A stretch of DNA of 64,000 nucleotides from Wohlfahrtiimonas chitiniclastica DSM 18708 (GCF_000375345.1 NZ_AQXD01000001.1:877059-941058), one strand, 5' to 3'; shown: positions 46,177 through 55,883, counted from the first letter of the stretch. Notes: generated by a model not told the origin, from the sequence alone. Numbers and translations are program-made.

Positions 46177-46983
46177 ATGCAACAATCTTTGACCCGTTTT
46201 AATAAAATCTCCCTTGTGCTCGGCTTTGCCTTTTTATATGTGCCAATTCTTATTTTGATCGTCTATAGCTTCAATGAATCAAAATTGGTGACGGTTTGGG
46301 GCGGATTCTCCCTCAAATGGTATCCTGAACTCTTTAAGACCAAAGGCTTATGGGATGCCACAAAAACCACATTATGGCTGGCCATTTTCACCTCAACATT
46401 TGCGGTGATTCTTGGCACAATGACGGCATTTGCCCTTGTGAAATTCAAGCGATTTCGTGGGCGAGTGCTCTTTTCAGGCATCACGTATGCACCGATGGTC
46501 ATGCCTGAAATCATCATGGGCACGTCCCTTGCCCTCACATTTTTAGCCCTCAACATTAGCAAAGGTTTTTTCACCATTTTACTCGCGCACATCACCTTTA
46601 CCATGTGTTATGTCACGGTGGTGATTCAATCGCGCCTCATCGGCTTTGATCGCCACATTGAAGAGGCTGCGATGGATTTAGGGGCAGATCGCTTTAAAAC
46701 ATTTCTCTACATCACGTTGCCGATGATCATGCCGGGCATTGTCTCCGGCTGGCTGCTCTCTTTTACGTTGTCTTTAGATGATTTAATCATCGCGACCTTT
46801 ACCACAGGTCCTGGCGCAACGACTTTGCCCATTTGGATCTATTCAAAGGCGCGCTTAGGGATCAGCCCGAACATTAATGCGCTTTCCACCATTATCATTG
46901 GCGTGGTGGCAACCGTGGTGCTCTTAGTGACGCTCTATGCGCAACACAAAGAGAAAAAAGAGAAAGCAATCGACCCATCATAA
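46177..46983 (+). CDS. potI: Putrescine ABC transporter permease PotI
   Basis: A 268-residue permease of the PotI/PotC type, with VPILILIVYSFNESKL in the first helix region and EEAAMDLGADRFKTFLYITLPMIMPG as coupling loop (shown shortened). Start 46177 is preferred to GTG 46171 because GAGGTGA fits it as binding site. Directly after potH. Confidence 0.9.
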   Translation: MQQSLTRFNKISLVLGFAFLYVPILILIVYSFNESKLVTVWGGFSLKWYPELFKTKGLWDATKTTLWLAIFTSTFAVILGTMTAFALVKFKRFRGRVLFSGITYAPMVMPEIIMGTSLALTFLALNISKGFFTILLAHITFTMCYVTVVIQSRLIGFDRHIEEAAMDLGADRFKTFLYITLPMIMPGIVSGWLLSFTLSLDDLIIATFTTGPGATTLPIWIYSKARLGISPNINALSTIIIGVVATVVLLVTLYAQHKEKKEKAIDPS

Positions 46984-47004
46984 CAATCATCAGAGGATAG
47001 AAGA

Positions 47005-48018
47005 ATGAAAAAATTATGGCTACTTTTACTGTTAAGCTTACCTGTGCAAACCGGGTTAACGGAGCCTTTATCGCCCCTACAAAAGGAATTTAAAGAGAGC
47101 TTAGCGCTGCGTTTTACCCATGATCAATTTCAAAACCTCATGATGAGTTATCAGCAAGAGCTGCACAACACTCAGCAACAATTGAACCGCACCGAGCGCT
47201 TAATGGAACGTGAAAAAAACAGTGCACCGGCAGGCTTAGCGGTGTATACATTGCCCTTTCAGCTCATTCCACCTCAAGTGTTTCATCAAGCGTTGCGCTC
47301 TTATGCAGACAACATCACAGTGACCAAAATTCAGCGTCCGCAACGCACAGAGGTGATTTTTCATTTCCCTCCTTTAGATAAAAACATCAGCAATGCTTTT
47401 AGTCGCTATCACTTAATGGCGCCTAAAATCACCGTCACTTCCGTACTGCTCTCTAATGGCCAAGCACTGACTGTCAATAAAGTCATCTCAAGCAATGTTG
47501 GTGAACAATCCTTATCTCTGCCCACGAAAGATGCCACAATTTTAAAAATCAATCTGACCCTTGATTATCAAATTCCGGAAAATGTTCAAAGTTTTACCCT
47601 CACGAAACTTGACCCCATTAAAGATGGCGTGCGTTGGATGCCATCGGCCGATCATGTGGTGGTGCTTGAACTCAATGAGCCCATTGCCAATGAGATCATC
47701 TACATTGATGGGCAAAACAGCGCGGGTAAAACCTTGGCCGCAGAACAAAATGATCGCATCAATAATCCGAATGAAATTGCCATTTTAAAGGCACGCATTG
47801 CCCTCTATCGTGGCTTATTAGAAGCGGTGAATGCTAAGACTGTGCGAAATAATCAAGAAGCGCTGAATCATCTTGTCACACATGCAGAAAATTTATTAAT
47901 GCTGCAAAGTGATCCACGCCGCGAATTGGTGCGTGTGTTTAGCCATCCGATCAGCACTGTGACGGTGTATAAAGTGGGCAATGCGATGGATAAGCAGTAC
48001 AATTTCGCCCTTTATTAA
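47005..48018 (+). CDS. Secreted protein of unknown function after potGHI
   Basis: A 337-residue protein with a signal peptide (about 1-19, LPVQTGLT-E), a helical region with coiled-coil character (about 45-75), and a beta-rich middle (about 80-240). A second helical stretch covers about 255-310. It is not a PotF or PotD binding protein: no periplasmic-binding motifs are present. It has GAGGA before the ATG and lies 22 bases from potI, so it is probably cotranscribed. No family was recognised. Confidence 0.65.
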   Translation: MKKLWLLLLLSLPVQTGLTEPLSPLQKEFKESLALRFTHDQFQNLMMSYQQELHNTQQQLNRTERLMEREKNSAPAGLAVYTLPFQLIPPQVFHQALRSYADNITVTKIQRPQRTEVIFHFPPLDKNISNAFSRYHLMAPKITVTSVLLSNGQALTVNKVISSNVGEQSLSLPTKDATILKINLTLDYQIPENVQSFTLTKLDPIKDGVRWMPSADHVVVLELNEPIANEIIYIDGQNSAGKTLAAEQNDRINNPNEIAILKARIALYRGLLEAVNAKTVRNNQEALNHLVTHAENLLMLQSDPRRELVRVFSHPISTVTVYKVGNAMDKQYNFALY

Positions 48019-48104
48019 TTTATATTCTTAATACATCTTTTCATAACTTAACATATTTGTTAAAAATAAATCTCCTTTTGATCTTCATTAAAACAGGGGG
48101 TTGT

Positions 48105-48422
48105 ATGAAACGTTTATTGCAATGTTTAGCCGCAGTGGGTGTATTGTGTTCATGGTCTGCCTTTGCACTGCCTGTGAACCTTAACACCGCAGATGCAAAC
48201 ACCATCAGCGCTGAAGTCAAAGGCATTGGGCCTGCAAAAGCCGATGCCATTGTCAAATACCGCACAGACAAAGGTGAATTCAAAAACATGGATGATCTAT
48301 TGAATGTGCCTGGCATTGGCCCAAAATTGGTTGAACAAATCAAAGAACAAGTGATTTTCACAGATGTTGTGCCAGAGGCGCCACAAACTGCACCTGATGT
48401 CACACCTGCTGCACAACCATAA
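48105..48422 (+). CDS. comEA: ComEA-like helix-hairpin-helix DNA-binding protein
   Basis: A 105-residue periplasmic protein with a signal peptide (1-22, SAFA-LP) and a double helix-hairpin-helix: LNTADANTISAEVKGIGPAKADAI and DLLNVPGIGPKLVEQIKEQ (each shown in part). ComEA binds incoming double-stranded DNA and ratchets it through the outer membrane during natural transformation. An acidic/alanine-rich tail follows. ATG 48105 has AGGGGG upstream. It overlaps the next pseudopilin gene by one base. Confidence 0.88.
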   Translation: MKRLLQCLAAVGVLCSWSAFALPVNLNTADANTISAEVKGIGPAKADAIVKYRTDKGEFKNMDDLLNVPGIGPKLVEQIKEQVIFTDVVPEAPQTAPDVTPAAQP

Positions 48423-48976
48423 TGATGCGGCCCACCAACGACATCAAAGGCGTTACGCTCCTTGAACTGATGGTCTTGGTGGGCATTTTTAGTCTCATCG
48501 CCCTCTTTAGCCTGCCTAACTTAACGCCAATCTTTGCACGCCGACAACTGCACTCAGCACTCATCACCCTAGAACAAGATTTACGGTTTGCACAACTCAC
48601 CAGTAATCATCAAAAACAGACCATCTCAATATGCGTGTCAGTCGATCAACGCACCTGTGTGAAAACACCCACGCGCGATTGGCGATCAGGCTGGATTGTT
48701 TTCATAGATCCCGAAGGTTCGTTTAATCCTGCGCCTGATGACATTTTACGGCGCCGTAAAGGCTTTGATCCACAGCTTCACATCCTGAGCACACAAACCA
48801 TTTTGCATGGTTTATCCTTCAATGCAGGCAAACGCAACAATAAAGGCTTAGGCACCGGTTTAGCCAATGGCTCCTTCACACTGTGTCATGCTCAAGTGAT
48901 GCAGAGCCATAAAATCATCGTCAATATTTATGGGCGCACGCGCACAGAAACCCATACCGGCAGCTGTGCCAATTAA
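48422..48976 (+). CDS. GspH/FimT-family minor pseudopilin
   Basis: A 184-residue prepilin-like protein. The N-terminus has the processing site KG-VTLLEL (Gly10/Val11, Glu at +5) and a hydrophobic helix, and the rest has the GspH/FimT layout with four cysteines. FimT in several bacteria binds DNA for transformation, which fits its one-base overlap (TAATG) with comEA. Its end overlaps the perM stop on the opposite strand by four bases (TTAA). Confidence 0.85.
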   Translation: MMRPTNDIKGVTLLELMVLVGIFSLIALFSLPNLTPIFARRQLHSALITLEQDLRFAQLTSNHQKQTISICVSVDQRTCVKTPTRDWRSGWIVFIDPEGSFNPAPDDILRRRKGFDPQLHILSTQTILHGLSFNAGKRNNKGLGTGLANGSFTLCHAQVMQSHKIIVNIYGRTRTETHTGSCAN

Positions 48977-50052
48977 TCGGATGCACCTTTCCCTGTATAA
49001 AATTGACTGTGTGTATACGCTTTATAGGCCTCTCTTAATCCCACCATCAACACAGCACACACAGGCAATGCCAACAAAATCCCGAAAAAGCCAAAGAGCG
49101 CACCGCCTGCCATCAATGCAAAAATCACCGCCACAGGATGCATGCCCAATTTATCCCCCACCAATTTTGGCGTGAGCACAAAACTTTCCAATAATTGCCC
49201 AATGGCAAACACAATGCCAACCAAAATCAGCAACTTATAATCATGTGTTTGAAACCAAGCCATCGTTAATCCCACCACAATGCCCGTCGATGCCCCAAGG
49301 TATGGAATGAAGCTGATTAAACCTGCCAACATGCCCACCAATAAGCCCAACTCTAACCCCACCAACGTCAGGCCTAAGCTGTACACAAGTGCTAAGGCAA
49401 ACATCACCGACAATTGCCCACGCATAAAACTGCCAAGCATTTCGTTGGCATCGGTTAAAAAATTCAACACACGATCACGCACTTTTAAAGGAATCAAAGT
49501 GCCCAATTGATGATTGATCAATTGCCAATCGCGCATGAAGTAAAACGTCAGCATCGGGATCAAAAAGAGGCTCGTTAAAAAGCCGATGATCATCATCGTT
49601 GATGAGGTCAAAGAGCTGATCACTTTACGCAGCGTCTCGCCAATCATGCCACCATAATTGCTCAGTGCCTCTTGCACAGTGGCAAAGTTGAGTTTGACAA
49701 ACTCAGGGGACAACTCTTTGCCATAAGGTTTTAAAATGTGCTCTTGCACCCAGCTGAACACGGCCGGCAAACGATTTAAAAAGACGATCACCTGATTGAT
49801 GAGCATCGGGATCAAAATGAGCAGTAACATCAATAAAATGATGGTGATCACGGTAAATACAATGGTGACTGCCCACATGCGTGATAATTTTGTAAAGCGG
49901 CTTTGCAGCTTCATCACGATGGGATTGCCAATATATGCCAAGCCAAAAGCGATCAAAAATGGGGTCAACACAGGGCGCAGCATAAAGATCAGCCACCCGA
50001 AAAAGAGGATGCATAACCAGAGGATGATTTGTCGATTTGTCAGCAGGCTCAT
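48973..50052 (-). CDS. perM: AI-2E/PerM family transporter
   Basis: A 359-residue inner-membrane protein of the PerM/TqsA (AI-2 exporter-like) family with about eight helices, the N-terminal LRPVLTPFLIAFGLAYIGNPIV and the conserved LLVGMLAGLISFIPYLG. Start 50052 is chosen because AAGGGA precedes it; an ATG five codons earlier has no site. Substrate unknown. Confidence 0.88.
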   Translation of the reverse strand: MSLLTNRQIILWLCILFFGWLIFMLRPVLTPFLIAFGLAYIGNPIVMKLQSRFTKLSRMWAVTIVFTVITIILLMLLLILIPMLINQVIVFLNRLPAVFSWVQEHILKPYGKELSPEFVKLNFATVQEALSNYGGMIGETLRKVISSLTSSTMMIIGFLTSLFLIPMLTFYFMRDWQLINHQLGTLIPLKVRDRVLNFLTDANEMLGSFMRGQLSVMFALALVYSLGLTLVGLELGLLVGMLAGLISFIPYLGASTGIVVGLTMAWFQTHDYKLLILVGIVFAIGQLLESFVLTPKLVGDKLGMHPVAVIFALMAGGALFGFFGILLALPVCAVLMVGLREAYKAYTHSQFYTGKGASD

Positions 50053-50128
50053 AAGTTCCCTTATCATTTATTAATCTTGCGGCTCATTTTACATCAAAAG
50101 TATGCCAATGAACCGTTTTTAAAGTACA

Positions 50129-50479
50129 ATGAGCCACTCATTTTTAAATAGGAATTTTTTGATAGTGCGTAAATTGTCAAAAAAATTAATTGCCCCGCTT
50201 TGGCTGTTGAGCGCTGTGTTCATCAGTGCCCATGCCGAAGAGAACGCCCCGCCTGATCTTAATGCACAGATCGGACGTTGGGTTGAAGATGGCCCAGCCA
50301 TCAAAGAATTTCCCGTCTGTTATCAGCTTTGGAAATGCGAAAACAGTCAGCCCACTGCAGGTGAGTCCATTTTATTGCCAAAGGGCGAATGGGGTCTTTG
50401 CAGCAATTATGCTGAAGTTTCCGACAATCAAGTGTGCACACAATGTGCCGCGCCCCCTCCCCTTGAAGTTTGTGAATAA
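50129..50479 (+). CDS. Cysteine-rich secreted small protein
   Basis: Up to 116 residues: a signal peptide (ending SAHA-EE) and a mature part of about 80 residues with six cysteines, spaced like a disulfide-rich domain (CYQLWKCE ... LCS ... VCTQC ... EVC). The start is uncertain: ATG 50129 sits on a TACAAT-like -10 box, and a GTG at 50165 is an alternative. DsbC from this same window could be its folding partner, as inference. No family recognised. Confidence 0.55.
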   Translation: MSHSFLNRNFLIVRKLSKKLIAPLWLLSAVFISAHAEENAPPDLNAQIGRWVEDGPAIKEFPVCYQLWKCENSQPTAGESILLPKGEWGLCSNYAEVSDNQVCTQCAAPPPLEVCE

Positions 50480-50491
50480 CGGGTCATCCAT

Positions 50492-50764
50492 ATGTTGTAT
50501 TTAATAGACGTTCGTACCACTGAAGAATTTAATGCTGGGCATTTAAATGATGCCATCCACATCGATTACCGTGAAATTCTTCACAGAATCGATGAAGTGA
50601 CCACCGATAAAGATGCTGAAATTCATCTTTACTGCCGCTCTGGCGTGCGCTCTGCGATTGCCGCACAATTGCTGCACAGCCGCGGTTATTATCGCGCCCT
50701 CAATATTGGTGGGTATGAAGCGCTCAAAGCGCACTTTGAAGCTCAACACTCATATCAAGAATAA
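50492..50764 (+). CDS. Rhodanese-like domain protein
   Basis: A 90-residue single rhodanese domain. The active-site loop is CRSGVRS (Cys48), with LIDVRTTEEF at the start and LNIGGYEALK near the end. It transfers sulfur from a persulfide to an acceptor such as cyanide or thioredoxin; cytoplasmic, since no signal peptide is seen (unlike PspE). It is twelve bases after the preceding gene. Confidence 0.88.
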   Translation: MLYLIDVRTTEEFNAGHLNDAIHIDYREILHRIDEVTTDKDAEIHLYCRSGVRSAIAAQLLHSRGYYRALNIGGYEALKAHFEAQHSYQE

Positions 50765-50774
50765 GGAAGAAATC

Positions 50775-51212
50775 ATGAAAGCATCTCTTTTAGCTGTGCC
50801 TGTTGCCCTCGTTTTAACGGCATGTGTGTCCACAGAACCTGCACAAAACACACAAACCACCATCGATGCTGCACCCGCAAAAGCAGCCTTGACGGATCAA
50901 CATTGGTCTGCCCGTTTGCCTGATGAAAAAATGGCACTTCGCAGCTGCATTCTGGCCGATAAAAACATCAATGCCATTCTCTACTTAGAAAAATCAGACA
51001 AAGCCACAACTTTAGTGGTGGAAGAGAAAAATGGCGCAGTGAAAAACTGTGTTGTGGGTCACAATCAAAAAGCAAAATTATTGCCCTTTGAAGATCAATT
51101 GCCAAGCCACATCACGCGCTTTTATCCCGTTGGCAAGAAGTTGGGCGCATGTTCTAAGCCTACAGCCCTTAAAGATGCAGACAATCGTTTAATGGGAACT
51201 GTGTGCCAGTGA
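50775..51212 (+). CDS. Small lipoprotein of unknown function
   Basis: A 145-residue lipoprotein: signal peptide with lipobox LTAC (Cys17), a threonine/alanine-rich linker, and a domain with cysteines at SCIL, NCVV, ACSK and VCQ. AAGGAAGA precedes the ATG. Its stop overlaps the rsxB start (TGATG). No family recognised; the even number of cysteines in the mature domain suggests disulfides. Confidence 0.65.
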   Translation: MKASLLAVPVALVLTACVSTEPAQNTQTTIDAAPAKAALTDQHWSARLPDEKMALRSCILADKNINAILYLEKSDKATTLVVEEKNGAVKNCVVGHNQKAKLLPFEDQLPSHITRFYPVGKKLGACSKPTALKDADNRLMGTVCQ

Positions 51213-51844
51213 TGAGTTTAGTTCAACAAATTGATCAATTGCTCCCTCAAACTCAATGTGAACAGTGTGGCTTTGAGGGCTGCTTACCTTATGCACAAGC
51301 ATTGAGTGAAGGCGAATCAGACATCAATCGTTGCCCACCGGGCGGCGAGCCTGTCATGCGCGCCTTAGCACAATTACTCGATCGCCCTGAAAAAGCGATT
51401 GACCCTGAATGCGGCACACCTTCCCCCATTCACACGGTTTACATTGATGAAACCTTGTGCATTGGCTGCACGAAATGCTTACAAGCCTGCCCGGTTGATG
51501 CGATTGTGGGCGCAAAGAAAAAGATGCACACCATCATCGCCAGTGAATGCACCGGTTGTGATCTATGCATTCCACCTTGCCCCCTTGATTGTATTCACAT
51601 TGTGCCGAGCCAAGAAGAGAATTTGCCCACCATCGGTTTATCACCTGAGCAAAAGATTCGTGCCGCAAAATCAAGAGCGCGCCACGAAGCCCGCCAAGCA
51701 CGCAATGCCAATCGCACCACCATCACCAAAACCCTACCTCCACAAGAGAAAACGCTGGCCAATCGTTCAAGCGATGCCGATATGCTGTCCCTCATTGCCA
51801 TGGCCAAAGCGAAAACTCAAGCAAAACACACAAAGCGAGATTAA
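51212..51844 (+). CDS. rsxB: RsxB/RnfB-like ferredoxin protein without membrane anchor
   Basis: A 210-residue protein like E. coli RsxB: the Fe-S domain [13 protein letters not shown] ... NRCPPGGE and two [4Fe-4S] motifs [12 protein letters not shown] and [12 protein letters not shown]. The N-terminal transmembrane helix of Rnf/RsxB is missing; the protein begins directly at [15 protein letters not shown] basic, arginine-rich tail replaces the usual C-terminus. It precedes nth as in E. coli, but no other rsx gene is in the window, so it probably works alone as an electron carrier. Confidence 0.85.
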   Translation: MSLVQQIDQLLPQTQCEQCGFEGCLPYAQALSEGESDINRCPPGGEPVMRALAQLLDRPEKAIDPECGTPSPIHTVYIDETLCIGCTKCLQACPVDAIVGAKKKMHTIIASECTGCDLCIPPCPLDCIHIVPSQEENLPTIGLSPEQKIRAAKSRARHEARQARNANRTTITKTLPPQEKTLANRSSDADMLSLIAMAKAKTQAKHTKRD

Positions 51845-51846
51845 TC

Positions 51847-52503
51847 ATGGCTAAGTTGTATCAACGGAAAATGACCAAAGAGGAAATTCGTACCTTTTTT
51901 GAGATTTTACGAAGTGACAACCCCCATCCCACCACAGAATTGATCTATTCCACGCCATTTGAATTATTAGTGGCGGTGCTGTTATCCGCCCAAGCCACTG
52001 ACAAAGGCGTCAATAAAGCCACCGTTCCCATGTTTAAAGTCGCCAATACGCCAGAGGCGTTAGCGGATTTAGGCGTCGAAGGCATCAAAAGCTACATTAA
52101 GACCATTGGCCTATTCAATACAAAAGCTGAAAACCTCTATAAAACTTGCGTCATTTTGCGCGATCGTTTTAACAGCGTCGTGCCAGATAACCGACAAGAC
52201 CTTGAATCCCTTCCCGGTGTTGGGCGCAAAACAGCGAATGTCATTTTAAATACCGCCTTTGGTCAGCCGACGATGGCAGTGGATACCCATATTTTCCGTG
52301 TGGGCAATCGCACAGGCTTAGCGCCCGGTAAAGATGTCGTGGAAGTTGAGCAAGAACTCCTTAAAAAAATTCCAAAAGAGTTCATGCTCGATGCGCACCA
52401 TTGGCTCATTTTACTCGGTCGCTATGTATGTGTGGCGCGTTCGCCGAAATGCGCTGCGTGCCTTGTGTACAATCAGTGTCAATTTAAGGAAAAAACCGCA
52501 TGA
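51847..52503 (+). CDS. nth: Endonuclease III
   Basis: A 218-residue base-excision glycosylase/AP lyase for oxidised pyrimidines. Helix-hairpin-helix [13 protein letters not shown] carries the catalytic lysine and the aspartate lies in VDTHIFRV. The [4Fe-4S] cluster ligands are Cys195, 202, 205 and 211 (C-X6-C-X2-C-X5-C). It follows rsxB by two bases and overlaps lipB by four (ATGA). Confidence 0.96.
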   Translation: MAKLYQRKMTKEEIRTFFEILRSDNPHPTTELIYSTPFELLVAVLLSAQATDKGVNKATVPMFKVANTPEALADLGVEGIKSYIKTIGLFNTKAENLYKTCVILRDRFNSVVPDNRQDLESLPGVGRKTANVILNTAFGQPTMAVDTHIFRVGNRTGLAPGKDVVEVEQELLKKIPKEFMLDAHHWLILLGRYVCVARSPKCAACLVYNQCQFKEKTA

Positions 52504-53156
52504 TCATCAAAGATTTGGGGCTGACGGATTACGCGCCTATTTTTCATGCCATGCAATCCTTTACAGATACGCGTGATGATGCCACAGAAGATGAATTTTG
52601 GATCACCGAGCATCACCCTGTTTTCACACAAGGTTTAGCGGGGAAAAGTGAGCACATTTTGCAATTGAGTGACATTCCAATTGTCCCCACAGATCGTGGC
52701 GGACAGGTGACTTATCATGGACCGCGCCAGCTCGTATTTTATCCATTACTGAACATTAAAAAACATCGCTTGTCCCCGCGCCCGCTCGTCAGCTTATTAG
52801 AAAATACCACCTTAAAAGTATTAAAAGAGCTTGGCATTGAGGCGTATGCCAAACCCGATGCCCCTGGCATTTATGTGGATCATTACGGTGAATCCCATAA
52901 AATTTCCTCCCTTGGCTTAAGGATTCGCAAAGGGTGTTGCTATCACGGATTGGCACTGAATGTGGACATGGATTTAACGCCGTTTGGTTACATTAACCCT
53001 TGTGGTTATCAAGGTTTAAAAATGATCAACGTGAGTGATTTAAACAAAAACTTTGATTTTGACATGATAAAATCGAGGTTCATAGAGTATTTTACCGCAG
53101 GCTTTACAGCGCTTGTGGCACAATCATCAAGGAGAGAAAATGGCAACGAATCATAA
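52500..53156 (+). CDS. lipB: Octanoyltransferase LipB
   Basis: A 218-residue transferase moving octanoyl from ACP to lipoate-dependent enzymes. The catalytic pair is Cys168 (NPCGYQGL) and Lys134 (HKISSLGLR); [19 protein letters not shown] is the family signature. Start overlap with nth is ATGA; its end overlaps lipA by 17 bases. Confidence 0.96.
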   Translation: MIIKDLGLTDYAPIFHAMQSFTDTRDDATEDEFWITEHHPVFTQGLAGKSEHILQLSDIPIVPTDRGGQVTYHGPRQLVFYPLLNIKKHRLSPRPLVSLLENTTLKVLKELGIEAYAKPDAPGIYVDHYGESHKISSLGLRIRKGCCYHGLALNVDMDLTPFGYINPCGYQGLKMINVSDLNKNFDFDMIKSRFIEYFTAGFTALVAQSSRRENGNES

Positions 53157-54099
53157 ACCTGTACAAGGTGAAAAATTAAGAGGCGCTGATAAGGTTGCTC
53201 GCATTCCCATTAAAATTGAACCCACGACCCCTGAAACCCGTTTGAAAAAACCATCTTGGATTCGTGCAACATATTCTGGTGGCAAACGTGTGATGGAGCT
53301 CAAAGAGATTTTGCGCGGTGCAAAACTTGCCACCGTTTGTGAAGAAGCCGCCTGCCCAAATCTTGGCGAATGCTTTGGCAAAGGCACCGCAACCTTTATG
53401 ATCATGGGGGCAATCTGTACGCGCCGCTGCCCATTTTGTGATGTGGGTCACGGCCGCCCGAATCCTTTAGATCCTGAAGAGCCTAAAAACCTCGCCGAAA
53501 CAGTGGCTGCAATGTCCCTTCGTTATGTGGTGATCACCTCTGTGGATCGTGATGATCTGCGTGATGGCGGTGCGCAGCACTTTGCCGATTGCATCACAGA
53601 AGCGCGCGCAATGAATCCTGAGCTTAAAATCGAAATTTTAACGCCAGATTTCCGTGGCCGCATGGATGTGGCGATTGACATCTTAGCGAACACGCCGCCA
53701 GATGTCTTTAACCACAACATGGAAACGGCGCCGCGCCTTTATAAAGCAGCCCGCCCCGGTGCTGATTACCAATATTCATTGGACTTATTGAAAAAATTCA
53801 AGGCACAATGCCCAAGCGTGCCCACCAAATCAGGTTTAATGGTGGGTCTTGGCGAAACCGATGAAGAGATTTTAGACGTCATGCGTGATCTACGCGCCCA
53901 CGATGTGGACATGCTCACCATTGGTCAATACTTACAACCGAGCCCACATCATTTACCGGTGCTGCGTTACGTGACGCCTGAAACCTTTGCAATGTACAAA
54001 GAAGAAGGCTTAAAAATGGGCTTCAAAGAGGTGGCTTCTGGCCCGATGGTGCGTTCTTCTTATCATGCGGACATTCAAGCCTCTTCATTAATCTCATAA
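53140..54099 (+). CDS. lipA: Lipoyl synthase LipA
   Basis: A 319-residue radical SAM enzyme inserting two sulfur atoms into octanoyl groups. It holds the auxiliary cluster cysteines Cys67, 72 and 78 and the radical SAM triad Cys93, 97 and 100 (CTRRCPFC). The C-terminal RSSYHAD includes the serine ligand of the auxiliary cluster. ATG 53140 follows AAGGAGA inside lipB. Confidence 0.97.
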   Translation: MATNHKPVQGEKLRGADKVARIPIKIEPTTPETRLKKPSWIRATYSGGKRVMELKEILRGAKLATVCEEAACPNLGECFGKGTATFMIMGAICTRRCPFCDVGHGRPNPLDPEEPKNLAETVAAMSLRYVVITSVDRDDLRDGGAQHFADCITEARAMNPELKIEILTPDFRGRMDVAIDILANTPPDVFNHNMETAPRLYKAARPGADYQYSLDLLKKFKAQCPSVPTKSGLMVGLGETDEEILDVMRDLRAHDVDMLTIGQYLQPSPHHLPVLRYVTPETFAMYKEEGLKMGFKEVASGPMVRSSYHADIQASSLIS

Positions 54100-54108
54100 G
54101 GATTTATA

Positions 54109-55128
54109 GTGACTTCCCACGGCAAAGAGATCATTCAACTACAAAAAATTGTCTTCATCATTGGCATCATTCTCTTTGCCATTAAGATTTTGGCATGGGC
54201 ATTGACAGGCTCGGTGGCGATCCTCACCGATGCCCTCGAAAGTGTCATCAATGTGGTGGCGGGCGGTTTTACCCTGTATAGTTTGTATGTCTCTTTTTTG
54301 CCAAAAGATCACAACCACCCTTATGGTCACGGCAAGATTGAGTTCATTGCTGCGGGGATTGAAGGCACCCTCATCTTTATCGCGGGAGTTTACATTCTCA
54401 TTGAGGCGATTGTGCAGCTCATTGAAGGCAAACACACCATCAATCAATTGGGTTACGGGATCATTTTAGTGGGCATTGCGGGCGCAATTAACTATGTGCT
54501 TGGCTATGTGATGATCAAAAAAGGGCGTGAGAAGAAGTCTCTGCCCCTCATTGCTGGCGGTAAACATTTATTGTCAGACAGTTATTCATCCATCGCCTTA
54601 ATCATTGGTTTAATTTTAGTTCTCATCACAGGGCAATTGTGGTTAGACAGCGTCATCGCCATCGCTTTTAGTCTTTTCATTGCCTACGCCGGATTTAAAA
54701 TCATCCGTGAGGCCATTGCCGGCATCATGGATGAAGCCGATGAAGCATTGCTTGATGAATACATCACGGTTCTCAATCAAAATCGCACAGAAAACTGGAT
54801 CGACATTCATAACATTCGCTTCATCAAATATGGCAGCAACTTGCATTTAGACTGCCATTTAACCGTGCCTTGGTATTTTAATACCCGTGAAGCGCACCGT
54901 GAATATGAGCACCTTCGCGAAGTGACGCACACTTATTTTGATCAACCGGTGGAATTGTTTGTGCACATTGATGATTGCGTCACAGAATCTTGTGAGATTT
55001 GTGACAAACACGATTGCGCCCTTCGCCAAATGAAATTCATTCAAAAAGTGACTTGGGATGTGCACAACACCACACAATTGCCCCGTCACAGCATTCAAGA
55101 TGTCAAAGAGCCCCATCGCCCTATTTGA
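54109..55128 (+). CDS. Cation diffusion facilitator family transporter
   Basis: A 339-residue inner-membrane CDF antiporter with six helices. The metal site is formed by Asp40 (TDALES, second helix) and HLLSDSYSS in the fifth helix. A cytoplasmic domain ends in a Cys/His-rich tail (DDCVTESCEICDKHDC). The E/S variant at the second site is that of the non-FieF subgroup; Zn, Fe or Mn are possible. The start is GTG 54109 after AAGGA, ten bases from lipA. Confidence 0.88.
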   Translation: MTSHGKEIIQLQKIVFIIGIILFAIKILAWALTGSVAILTDALESVINVVAGGFTLYSLYVSFLPKDHNHPYGHGKIEFIAAGIEGTLIFIAGVYILIEAIVQLIEGKHTINQLGYGIILVGIAGAINYVLGYVMIKKGREKKSLPLIAGGKHLLSDSYSSIALIIGLILVLITGQLWLDSVIAIAFSLFIAYAGFKIIREAIAGIMDEADEALLDEYITVLNQNRTENWIDIHNIRFIKYGSNLHLDCHLTVPWYFNTREAHREYEHLREVTHTYFDQPVELFVHIDDCVTESCEICDKHDCALRQMKFIQKVTWDVHNTTQLPRHSIQDVKEPHRPI

Positions 55129-55873
55129 TTCCCACATTCATTTAGATGATCCGCGCTATGCGGACAATCTCCCTGTGCTCATGGAAAATGCCAAAGCGCG
55201 CGGCATCATTGGCGCGATCATTCCGGGCACAGTGGCGGATGCATTTTCGAACATCGAATCCATCACACATTCCTATGCAAACTGTTATGGCGCGTATGGC
55301 TTGCATCCTTATTTTATGGCCATGCACACAGAACATGATCTAGAGATTGTTGAACAATACCTTAAAAAAGGGCATGCCGTTGCTGTTGGGGAATGCGGAT
55401 TAGACGCCATGATCGATGCAGATATGGATGCCCAGCTTGCCCTATTTAAAGCGCACATTCGCTTAGCGCTTGAGTACGACCTCCCATTAATCATTCACAC
55501 TCGTAAAACGGTGGATCTTGTGCTCAAAGAGATCCGTAAGCACCCAAATTTACGCGGTGTATTCCACAGTTTTAGCGGCAGCATTCAACAAGCTGAGATC
55601 ATTCGTCAGCACAATTTCTTAATGGGCTTTGGTGGCGCTGTGACTTTTGCGCGCGCCAATAAATTGCATCGCCTTTTAAAACATTTAACACTCGATGACT
55701 TTGTGCTGGAAACCGATGGACCTTTTCAAGCCGGCAGCCATCGCATAAATGATTTACACTATCCGGAAGATTTACGAAACATTGCCGAATATGTTGCGAC
55801 CCTTAAGGGAGATTCGTTAGAATCCCTCTCACACGCGACAACCACAAATACGAAACACTTATTTAAGTTATAA
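55100..55873 (+). CDS. tatD: TatD-family metal-dependent hydrolase
   Basis: A 257-residue TatD-like DNase. The metal ligands lie in FDSHIHLD, GECGLD, IIHTRK, HSFSG and ETDGP. The last motif is ETDGP instead of the common ETDAP; the metal-binding aspartate is kept. Start 55100 is within the CDF gene (29-base overlap) and has no clear Shine-Dalgarno sequence, so translation may depend on coupling. Family members include YcfH and YjjV. Confidence 0.88.
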   Translation: MSKSPIALFDSHIHLDDPRYADNLPVLMENAKARGIIGAIIPGTVADAFSNIESITHSYANCYGAYGLHPYFMAMHTEHDLEIVEQYLKKGHAVAVGECGLDAMIDADMDAQLALFKAHIRLALEYDLPLIIHTRKTVDLVLKEIRKHPNLRGVFHSFSGSIQQAEIIRQHNFLMGFGGAVTFARANKLHRLLKHLTLDDFVLETDGPFQAGSHRINDLHYPEDLRNIAEYVATLKGDSLESLSHATTTNTKHLFKL

Positions 55874-55883
55874 GGATTCTTGC

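Noticed and set aside
47005..48018. The gene after potI as the missing polyamine-binding protein
   Set aside because: It lacks the PotF/PotD fold motifs and is rich in coiled-coil and short strands.
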